Positions 1-6,052 of a DNA stretch of 6,052 bases are shown here, piece by piece. The position numbers and the translations under genes were made by a program. Position 1 is the first letter of the stretch. Each line of letters opens with the position of its first letter. This DNA is from Dehalococcoidia bacterium (GTDB lineage Bacteria > Chloroflexota > Dehalococcoidia > E44-bin15 > DAOWNJ01), in NCBI GenBank assembly GCA_030642645.1, contig DAOWNJ010000062.1, positions 1 to 6,052 of the forward strand, read 5' to 3'. Below the pieces are notes generated by a model. It saw nothing but the letters and a program-made list of their open reading frames with translations. It was not told the origin of the DNA and made no database searches.

Positions 1-1512
1 CTCCAACACATCGCGGAGGGCAGCAATCTTTTGGTGGTAATCTTGGTGATGGGTCAGGTAAGCGGAGGAGTATCGAGAGCGGAACCAGTCGAAGAGGGCC
101 TTCACGCTTGGCCAGAGGTGGGGGCCCGCTATAAGGTTCTGGAGGTTGAGCTCCTCGAGGATGGAGACGCGGTCCATCTCGAGCTCCTCATCACCCTTGC
201 GTAAAGTGACCCTGTCAAGGTAGGACTTTACCTCAACCACCTCCGGGGAGAACTCCGTTATCCTTGAGAGGCACTGGAGGAGGGAGAGGTCATCGGCGAG
301 GGCCTTCACCAGAGGGTACTCCTCCCTTGCAGAGGAAAAGAAGTCCTGGTAGCCTTTTGCCCGAGCTATCCGGGAGAGGCGCTCAAGGCCAGAGAGTGCC
401 CCCCTATCCGGGCTCTCGCCAAGCCTCTGTCTCAGGAGGTCGAGGGTGGCCCTATTTTGAGAGATAGCCCTCTTGAGCCCCTCAAGCCCCTGGATAAGAA
501 GCCTCTCCTGCTCATCGAGCTCCTCCCCCTCCTCCACCGGCCTCAGGTCAGGGCAGATGAGGGATGCATAGGGCAAAATGGAGTTCCAGGGGTGCTCGGT
601 GCTATAGTAGAGACGCTCGAAGGCCCCCTCCATCCCGCTCCCCCACCAGAGATATGGGACCAGGCTTGAGGTCAGCCTTCCCCCGATGAGGCTCTCCCCT
701 GTGCGGAGGAACAGCTTCCTCGAGGGGTTGAGGGATACCTCAACCGCAGGGATTTGCCAATAGACGAAGCATAACAGATAGAGGGTGATCAAGGGCCAGG
801 TCAAGGCGAATTCCTCTGAAAGCTCGCGGTATAGCTTTGGAACAGCGATGCCCCCCACTTCATCGAGCCTCCTTCCGATGATGTCAAAGACAGGGCAGGA
901 AGAGGGGTCTAGCTTTCTCGGGTCACGAGGCCGGGAAAGCCCAAGGGCAGGGGCAATGTCATCGAGGGCCATCTTCGCCCAAGGGTCATCCGGGTTTACA
1001 AAAAACCCCTTAAATATATCCCCTGCATCCGAATATCTCACAGCCCTACCCAGAAGGGAGGAGTCTATTGGCGGGGAGGGGCGGGCATTGGCAAGGAGGA
1101 TGGTGGCAATAGAGGTGAGTATCCTGTCACTCTCCGTTGTCGAGAACACCTCACCTGGATCGATGGAGACCCCATATGTGAGGATGCTGCCAGCCGCATA
1201 GCTCTCTGCGTCCCCTTTTATCTCCAGATCAGCCCCGGTGTGGTATCCCTCCCCCCTCTCCCTGAGAGTGAGCGATGGGGCCAATAGCGCGATGCGCCGT
1301 TCCCGGATGAGCTCTCGGGGGACTCCCTGATGGCGTGAGAGGATCACAATCCTGAAGTGGACATCCCCGGTGATCTCGCCAAGCTCCGGTTGCCAGGACT
1401 CGGTGAGGATGACCTCGCCGGGGTACTCGACGCCCTTATGTATCGCAGTGAACGGCGTGGGCCTACCAGAAGGAAATTCTGAGAATAACCCTATCTTGAT
1501 GCCCCCTTTCAA
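1..1512 (-). CDS. Large protein of unknown function, C-terminus beyond the left edge
   Basis: An open frame of 504 codons without a stop runs off the left edge, so the protein is longer than 504 residues. I do not recognise the family. Residues 1-140 look mixed alpha/beta, with a strand-like stretch (FRIVILSR, 53-60) and RRIALLAPSLTLRE (72-85). Residues 150-320 hold a hydrophobic run (235-252), a WW pair (289-290) and the segment HPWNSILPYASLICPD. From about residue 325 an acidic stretch (EEGEELDEQE) leads into a mostly helical, charged region. I see no Walker A motif, zinc cluster, signal peptide or clear DNA-binding motif. The start is taken as TTG (1510-1512), overlapping the ligA stop as TTGA. 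An in-frame TGA at 1534-1536 allows no earlier ATG or GTG, and the next good alternative is GTG at residue 56. Codon use resembles the neighbours, which supports a real, co-transcribed gene. The coding call is firm; the function is unknown. Confidence 0.82.
   Translation of the reverse strand, partial: MKGGIKIGLFSEFPSGRPTPFTAIHKGVEYPGEVILTESWQPELGEITGDVHFRIVILSRHQGVPRELIRERRIALLAPSLTLRERGEGYHTGADLEIKGDAESYAAGSILTYGVSIDPGEVFSTTESDRILTSIATILLANARPSPPIDSSLLGRAVRYSDAGDIFKGFFVNPDDPWAKMALDDIAPALGLSRPRDPRKLDPSSCPVFDIIGRRLDEVGGIAVPKLYRELSEEFALTWPLITLYLLCFVYWQIPAVEVSLNPSRKLFLRTGESLIGGRLTSSLVPYLWWGSGMEGAFERLYYSTEHPWNSILPYASLICPDLRPVEEGEELDEQERLLIQGLEGLKRAISQNRATLDLLRQRLGESPDRGALSGLERLSRIARAKGYQDFFSSAREEYPLVKALADDLSLLQCLSRITEFSPEVVEVKSYLDRVTLRKGDEELEMDRVSILEELNLQNLIAGPHLWPSVKALFDWFRSRYSSAYLTHHQDYHQKIAALRDVLE
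1502..1509 (-). promoter_or_regulatory. Shine-Dalgarno-like AAAGGGGG at the start of the unknown gene
   Basis: AAAGGGGG directly follows the proposed TTG start instead of preceding it, and lies 7 bases before an in-frame ATA (1492-1494). It may be chance coding sequence (Lys-Gly-Gly). Alternatively it may guide ribosomes to a start just downstream of the ligA stop. No ATG, GTG or TTG occurs in frame at a suitable distance after it. Confidence 0.25.
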
Positions 1513-3515
1513 TCGCCAATGAGGCGGTGTAACTCATCCTCACTAAGCAGTCTTGTGCCCAGCGCTTTCGCCTTTTTCAATTTTGAGCTTGGCTCCTCAC
1601 CAGCAACAAGGTAGCTCGTCTCTTTGGTAACGCTTGAGCCAACAGACCCACCAAGCTCCTTTATCCTTGCCTCTGCCTGGGCTCTCGAGAACCTCTCAAG
1701 CCTTCCAGTGATGACAAACTCCTGGCCTGAGAGGGGGAGCTCACCTCTTTCACGATGTTCAGCTTCCAGTTGTGTGAGACCTGCCTTCCTCAGCTTCTCG
1801 ATAAACCTTAGATTTGCCTCCTGCCTAAAGAAAATAACTATACTCTCCGCTATCGCTGACCCGATGGCGCGGATAGAGATAAGCTCATCATATGAGGCCT
1901 CCTGGAGCCTGCTCATGCTCCCGAAGTTTAAGGCCAGTATCTCGGCCATCTCCCCCCCGACATGGCGGATGCCGAGGGCAAAGATTATCCTTGAGAGGGG
2001 CCTTTCCTTGCTCTTCTGGATAGAGGCCAGGATATTTGAGGTGCTCTTCTCTGCCATCCTCTCCAGCCCCATCAGCTTATCAGGTGTGAGGGAGTAGAGG
2101 TCGGCGGCATCCCTGATGAGCCCTGCCTCCAGCAGGCTAGCGGTGAGTTTCTCCCCAACCCCCCTTATATCCATTGCACCACGGGAGACGAAGTGCTTTA
2201 CGCTCTCATATACCTGGGCAGGGCATGATGGGTTGGTGCAGCGGCTCATCGCCTCCCCCTCAGGCTTTATCACCTCGGCCCCACAAACAGGGCAGCGGGA
2301 TGGCATGGAAAAGGGGCTCTCCCCCCCTGTCCTGCGGCCCGCCACCGGGGCAACAACCTGGGGGATGACCTCTCCGGCCCGCTGGACGATTACCCAGTCG
2401 CCGATGCGGATGTCCTTTCTGTGTATATCCTCCTCGTTGTGAAGCGCAGCCTGCTTTATGGTAACCCCACCAACCGATACCGGATCAAGGATGGCGTAGG
2501 GATTAAGGGTCCCCGTCCTGCCAACGCTGATTCCTATATCTAGAAGCCTTGTTACCGCCTGGACTGCCGGGAATTTATAGGCTATTGCCCATCGGGGCTC
2601 ATGCCCGATATTCCCAAGCCTCTCCTGGAGGGGGATCGAGTTCACCTTCACCACAACCCCATCGGCGTCATATCCTATGCCCTCCTTCCTCTCCAGCCAC
2701 TCACGATAGTAGCCCACAACCCCATCGAGGTCGCTGAAGAGGGCATTATTGGGGTTTACCCTGAATCCTAAAGACTTGAAGTATTCCAATGCCTCCCAGT
2801 GTGTCTCAGGGACAGCACCTTCAGCCCAGCCGAGGGCATAGATATATATATCGAGGGGACGCTGGGCGGTGATGCGCGGGTCAAGCTGGCGAAGGGAACC
2901 AGCAGCAGCATTTCTCGGGTTAGCGAATAGCGGAAGGCCGGGATTGCCCCTCTCCTCATTCAGCCTCTCAAAACCGGCCCAGGGCATGTATACCTCCCCC
3001 CTCACCTCAAACCTCCTCGGGGCATCCCTGGGAACGCTCAAAGGGATGCTCCTTATCGTCCTCAGGTTCTGGGTAACATCCTCACCCCGAAAGCCATCCC
3101 CCCTTGTAGCGCCCTTGAGGAGCCTCCCATCTTCATAGGTGAGGGCGACGGCGAGGCCGTCCATCTTGAGCTCACAGACAAAATCGAATCTCTCCCCTCC
3201 AACGAGCCCAAATATCCTCTTATGCCAAGCCCGCAAGTCCTCATCAGAGAAGACATTGCCCAGGCTGAGGAGAGGGATGGGGTGCTCTATAACCCCGAAT
3301 GCCTCAACCGGCTCTGCGCCAACCCTCTGTGTAGGGGAGTCAGGGGTGATGAGCTGGGGGTGCTCGCTCTCAAGCCTCTTTAGCTCCAACATAAGCTGGT
3401 CAAATTCAAGATCGCTAATCTCAGGGCTATCGAGGACATAGTAGCGATAGTTATGGTGGTTGACCTTCCCCCTCAGCTCCTCGATCCTCTTTTTGACATC
3501 TTCAAGCTCATCCAA
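1509..3515 (-). CDS. ligA: NAD+-dependent DNA ligase LigA, full length
   Basis: LigA seals 3'-OH/5'-phosphate nicks in duplex DNA using NAD+ as AMP donor, in replication and repair. The 668-residue length is normal for the family. Domain Ia (about 1-70) carries HHNYRYYVLDSPEISD for NMN recognition. The nucleotidyltransferase domain has the adenylated lysine in KMDG (Lys117), the TRGDGFRGEDVT motif, Lys290 in DGVVVKVN and Lys314 in AYKFP. An OB fold follows (about 320-395), then a Cys4 zinc finger (Cys408, 411, 426, 431), helix-hairpin-helix repeats (about 440-580) and a C-terminal BRCT domain (about 593-668). All catalytic and zinc residues are present. The start is TTG: an in-frame TAG at 3522-3524 lies only six bases upstream, and the first internal ATG (residue 42) would remove much of domain Ia. 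The gene sits 32 bases after serA, and its stop overlaps the start of the next gene. Confidence 0.98.
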   Translation of the reverse strand: MDELEDVKKRIEELRGKVNHHNYRYYVLDSPEISDLEFDQLMLELKRLESEHPQLITPDSPTQRVGAEPVEAFGVIEHPIPLLSLGNVFSDEDLRAWHKRIFGLVGGERFDFVCELKMDGLAVALTYEDGRLLKGATRGDGFRGEDVTQNLRTIRSIPLSVPRDAPRRFEVRGEVYMPWAGFERLNEERGNPGLPLFANPRNAAAGSLRQLDPRITAQRPLDIYIYALGWAEGAVPETHWEALEYFKSLGFRVNPNNALFSDLDGVVGYYREWLERKEGIGYDADGVVVKVNSIPLQERLGNIGHEPRWAIAYKFPAVQAVTRLLDIGISVGRTGTLNPYAILDPVSVGGVTIKQAALHNEEDIHRKDIRIGDWVIVQRAGEVIPQVVAPVAGRRTGGESPFSMPSRCPVCGAEVIKPEGEAMSRCTNPSCPAQVYESVKHFVSRGAMDIRGVGEKLTASLLEAGLIRDAADLYSLTPDKLMGLERMAEKSTSNILASIQKSKERPLSRIIFALGIRHVGGEMAEILALNFGSMSRLQEASYDELISIRAIGSAIAESIVIFFRQEANLRFIEKLRKAGLTQLEAEHRERGELPLSGQEFVITGRLERFSRAQAEARIKELGGSVGSSVTKETSYLVAGEEPSSKLKKAKALGTRLLSEDELHRLIGD

Positions 3516-3519
3516 CAGA

Positions 3520-3523
3520 CCCT
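3520..3523 (-). promoter_or_regulatory. Weak ribosome binding site candidate of ligA
   Basis: AGGG within GGTAGGG lies only 4 bases before the TTG start of ligA, closer than the usual 5-9 bases. Nothing better is present in the 32-base gap. Together with the TTG start this suggests modest translation initiation for ligA. It overlaps the in-frame TAG that sets the upstream limit of the ligA reading frame. Confidence 0.35.
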
Positions 3524-3547
3524 ACCATTTCGATCGATAAGTAAATA

Positions 3548-5122
3548 CTAAAGCTTCACTGCCTTTGCAGTGTAGACATCGGGGATGGTCAGTATCTGCT
3601 GCCTCTGCTCCTCCGGGATCGGCTCATCCAGTCCAAGGACCATCAGCGCCGGACCACGGGGCTTCTGCCTGGAAACCTGCATAAAGCTGATGTCAACATC
3701 GGCGCTCCCGGTAATAGTCCCTACAGCACCGATAAGGCCGGGGCGGTCAAGGTGGTCACTGAAAAGCCAGTAGCCACCGATGGGGACAATATCGATCCAG
3801 TAGTCGTTAACCCTGACGATGTGCACTTCCCCCCTCATCAGGGTTCCCGCTGCTCGGGTGGTGCCGGCAGATGTATTCACCTCCATAGTGACGAGATTTC
3901 CATAGTTCTCACAGACCAAACCCTTATGCTCAATCACCTTGAGCCCGCGTTCCTGGGCGATGAGGTTGGCATTCACCAGATTGACCCTCTCCTCGCTCAT
4001 GCTCTCTAGTAGCCCGCCGAGGCTAGCCGCCTTAAGGGCAGTGGTATCATAATTTGCGATCTCCCCCTCAAACTTTATGGTGATGGTGCCAAATTGCCCC
4101 TCAGCTAGCTGGCTTACAAGCTTGCCAACCACCGATGCCACCTCGAGGAACGGGAGGAGAAATGGGGCGGTGTCGGGGGGGATCATGGGGGCATTGACTG
4201 CATATCTGGTGGGGCGGTCATTCAGCACCGCTAATATCTCCTGAGCTACATCCAGAGCGACATTCGTCTGGGCCTCAACCGTGGATGCCCCAAGGTGGGG
4301 GGTGACGATAATACGGTCGCTCTTGAGGAGGATGTTATCTGTTGCCGGCTCCTTTGTGAACACATCGATGGCAGCCCCAGCCACCCTCCCCTCCTCTATA
4401 GCCTTGTAGAGCGCCCCTTCATCTATCACCCCACCCCTGGCGCAGTTGATGAAGCATACTGTTGGTTTGACCATGGAGAGCTCTTTTGCCCCGATGAGCC
4501 CCCTGGTCGCCTGATTAAGGGGGACATGGATGGTGATGAAGTCTGAGCCCTTCAAAAGCTCCTCCATAGAGGTAAGCTCCATCCCCAGATTCCTGGCATA
4601 CTCCACGGAGACCAGGGGGTCATAGGCCAGGATACGCATCTCAAACCCCCTGGCCCTCTTTGTCACCTCCGAGCCCACCTTTCCCAGCCCGATTATGCCC
4701 AGGGTCTTGCCCCTCATCTCGGTCCCGACGAATTTGTTCCGCTGCCAACCCCCCGATCTGAGGGAGGCATTGGCCTGTGGGATATGGCGGGCGAGGGCAA
4801 GCATCATGGCAATGGTGTGCTCAGCAGCGGAGACCGTATTCCCAGCGGGGGCATTGACCACAGCAATCCCGTGTCTGGTTGCCGCCTCGACATCGATGTT
4901 ATCAAGCCCAACGCCGGCGCGCCCGATGACCTGGAGCTTCCCTCCTGCCTCGATTACATCTTGTGATACCCTTGTCTCGCTCCTCACCACAAGGGCCTCA
5001 TATCCACCAATGATAGATACGAGCTCCTCATGGCCTATCCCCACCCTCTCATCCACCTCAGCGTATTTGCGCAGGAGCTCTATCCCATCCTGAGCAACAG
5101 GATCAGCGACCAGAACCTTCAT
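3548..5122 (-). CDS. serA: D-3-phosphoglycerate dehydrogenase, long form with ACT domain
   Basis: SerA oxidises 3-phosphoglycerate to 3-phosphohydroxypyruvate with NAD+, the first step of the phosphorylated serine pathway, in the cytoplasm. The 524 residues match the long (type I) form. The substrate-binding domain is split around the Rossmann domain. The dinucleotide motif GLGKVG is at 145-150, followed by Asp168 at the end of the second strand, which favours NAD+ over NADP+. The catalytic triad is Arg229 (NCARGG), Glu258 (KEP) and His276 (TPHLGAST). Residues about 315-450 form the intervening regulatory (ASB) domain of long SerA proteins, and 452-524 an ACT domain beginning HLDRPGLIGAVG. 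ACT domains in this family usually bind L-serine for feedback inhibition; here the position usually held by Asn is Asp477. The ATG start overlaps the aminotransferase stop (ATGA) and has a good ribosome binding site, so translation is probably coupled to the upstream gene. Confidence 0.98.
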   Translation of the reverse strand: MKVLVADPVAQDGIELLRKYAEVDERVGIGHEELVSIIGGYEALVVRSETRVSQDVIEAGGKLQVIGRAGVGLDNIDVEAATRHGIAVVNAPAGNTVSAAEHTIAMMLALARHIPQANASLRSGGWQRNKFVGTEMRGKTLGIIGLGKVGSEVTKRARGFEMRILAYDPLVSVEYARNLGMELTSMEELLKGSDFITIHVPLNQATRGLIGAKELSMVKPTVCFINCARGGVIDEGALYKAIEEGRVAGAAIDVFTKEPATDNILLKSDRIIVTPHLGASTVEAQTNVALDVAQEILAVLNDRPTRYAVNAPMIPPDTAPFLLPFLEVASVVGKLVSQLAEGQFGTITIKFEGEIANYDTTALKAASLGGLLESMSEERVNLVNANLIAQERGLKVIEHKGLVCENYGNLVTMEVNTSAGTTRAAGTLMRGEVHIVRVNDYWIDIVPIGGYWLFSDHLDRPGLIGAVGTITGSADVDISFMQVSRQKPRGPALMVLGLDEPIPEEQRQQILTIPDVYTAKAVKL

Positions 5123-6052
5123 CCCAAAACACCCCTCAACACCTCGATCACATCATCTATGTCCCTCTCACAGACATATCCCAGGTGACCGATGCGGAAT
5201 ATCTTCCCTTCAAGCCTCTGCTGCCCCCCGGCGAGGATGATGGCATGCTCCTCCCTGAGGAGTCTCAAAAACTCCTTGACATCGAGGCCATCAGGCGCCC
5301 TGACCGCAGTCACCGTATTTGAGGCAAAGGCCTCATCCGGAAACAGGGAGAGCCCGAGGGACTTAACCCCATCCCTCGCCCTCCCCCCCACCCTCTGATG
5401 GCGGGCCACGATATTGGGGAGCCCCTCCTCGGCCATCATCTCGAGTGATGCCGAGAGGGCATAGAAGGTGGTGATGGCCGGGGTCCAGGGCGTCTGCCCT
5501 CTACCCTCAAGGTAGTTCTTCGCCTTTTGAAAGTCCCAGTAGAATCGGGGCATCCTTGCCTCCCTATTCGCCCGCCACGCCCTCTCGCTAACGCTCACCA
5601 TACTAACCCCTGGTGGGGCCATCCAGCCCTTCTGGGAGCCGCTTACAACGACATCGCACCCCCACTCATCAACGGGGAGGTCTATGGAGCCAATGCTGCT
5701 TATGGCATCAACCAGAAGGAGCTTATCAAACTCCCTCACCACCCTGGTTATCGAGGCAAGGTTATTGGTGACCCCGGTCGATGTCTCGTTATGGGTAACC
5801 AGGACCGCCCTTATCGATGGGTCATCGTTCAATGCCCTCCTGATCTCATCTGGGTCGGCGGCCTTCCCCCACTCGAAGTCGAGCCTCACAACATCGGCAC
5901 CGAAATTCTGGGCAATATCGGCAAACCTGTCCCCAAAGGCACCAATCGAGACAGAGAGCACCCGGTCTCCTGGGGAGAGTGTATTAACGATTGCAGCCTC
6001 CATCCCACCCGTGCCCGAGCCGGTGAGGATGAAGATGTCACCCTTTGTCTGA
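5119..6052 (-). CDS. Class V aminotransferase of the alanine/serine-glyoxylate group, N-terminus beyond the right edge
   Basis: A PLP-dependent fold-type I aminotransferase. The frame stays open to the right edge: the 16 codons before the Met at 6001-6003 read QTKGDIFILTGSGTGG, the family motif that holds the PLP phosphate. That Met is therefore internal, and perhaps 50-60 N-terminal residues are missing. Counting from that Met, HNETSTGV is at 71-78, the Asp that pairs with the PLP pyridine nitrogen is Asp99 (LLLVDAISSIG), the Schiff-base lysine is Lys125 (SGSQKGW) and the substrate-carboxylate arginine is Arg270 (FRIGHLGY). All expected active-site residues are present. Family members are annotated as alanine-, serine- or aspartate-glyoxylate/pyruvate aminotransferases, and sequence alone does not fix the substrate. 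Because the stop overlaps the serA start, a role in serine metabolism is likely, possibly transamination of 3-phosphohydroxypyruvate to phosphoserine, the SerC step. That assignment is inference. Confidence 0.95.
   Translation of the reverse strand, partial: QTKGDIFILTGSGTGGMEAAIVNTLSPGDRVLSVSIGAFGDRFADIAQNFGADVVRLDFEWGKAADPDEIRRALNDDPSIRAVLVTHNETSTGVTNNLASITRVVREFDKLLLVDAISSIGSIDLPVDEWGCDVVVSGSQKGWMAPPGVSMVSVSERAWRANREARMPRFYWDFQKAKNYLEGRGQTPWTPAITTFYALSASLEMMAEEGLPNIVARHQRVGGRARDGVKSLGLSLFPDEAFASNTVTAVRAPDGLDVKEFLRLLREEHAIILAGGQQRLEGKIFRIGHLGYVCERDIDDVIEVLRGVLG
5132..5137 (-). promoter_or_regulatory. Ribosome binding site of serA
   Basis: GAGGGG on the minus strand lies 9 bases upstream of the serA ATG, inside the last codons of the aminotransferase gene. 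Sequence and spacing suit a Shine-Dalgarno site. It supports the chosen serA start and suggests that ribosomes finishing the upstream gene can re-initiate on serA. Confidence 0.7.

Noticed and set aside
264..1201. Plus-strand open frames of 67-138 codons opposite the unknown gene
   Set aside because: They lie opposite a continuous 504-codon minus-strand frame, show low-complexity Pro/Gly/Ser/Arg-rich translations and no recognisable domain.
1..1512. Unknown gene as a phage-defence ATPase component (BREX BrxC/PglY-like)
   Set aside because: General large-protein flavour suggested it, but I see no Walker A or B motif, and no defence gene is visible in the window.
1624..3441. Plus- and minus-strand open frames overlapping ligA
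   Set aside because: The intact, motif-complete LigA frame explains this region; the others are out-of-frame readings with no domain content.
3530..3537. Palindrome TCGATCGA in the serA-ligA gap as an operator or terminator
   Set aside because: It is only 8 bases long, cannot form a stable hairpin with a loop, and has no following T-run, so chance is the simpler explanation.
6001..6003. ATG as the true start of the aminotransferase
   Set aside because: The frame continues upstream through the conserved LTGSGTGG motif, so this Met is internal and the gene is cut by the window edge.
3585..6052. Plus-strand open frames opposite serA and the aminotransferase
   Set aside because: They run antisense to two well-conserved enzymes and show no protein-family features.

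Overview
The window is almost entirely coding, and every supported gene lies on the minus strand. Read in the direction of transcription (right to left) the order is: a class V aminotransferase cut by the right edge (5119-6052), D-3-phosphoglycerate dehydrogenase serA (3548-5122), NAD+-dependent DNA ligase ligA (1509-3515), and a large unrecognised gene (1-1512) that runs off the left edge. The only non-coding stretch is the 32-base serA-ligA gap. The aminotransferase and serA overlap by 4 bases (ATGA). ligA and the unknown gene overlap by 3 bases (TTGA). The layout looks like one co-directional transcription unit, with the main promoter upstream of the right edge.

The organism is a bacterium, because NAD+-dependent LigA with the full adenylation, OB, zinc-finger, HhH and BRCT layout is a bacterial hallmark. 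The sequence is moderately GC-rich, the coding strand is purine-rich, Arg is often AGG and Ile is often ATA or ATC, and two of the three visible starts are TTG. My impression is an uncultured Chloroflexota lineage of the Dehalococcoidia type, but this rests on general protein flavour and not on any search.

Functionally, SerA opens the phosphorylated serine pathway by oxidising 3-phosphoglycerate. The overlapping aminotransferase belongs to the alanine/serine-glyoxylate aminotransferase group and may supply the transamination step that follows. LigA seals nicks in replication and repair and has no evident metabolic link to the serine genes. The last gene encodes at least 504 residues of a protein I cannot place in a family; it is the only real unknown here. 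I see no mobile element, CRISPR array, RNA gene or convincing terminator.
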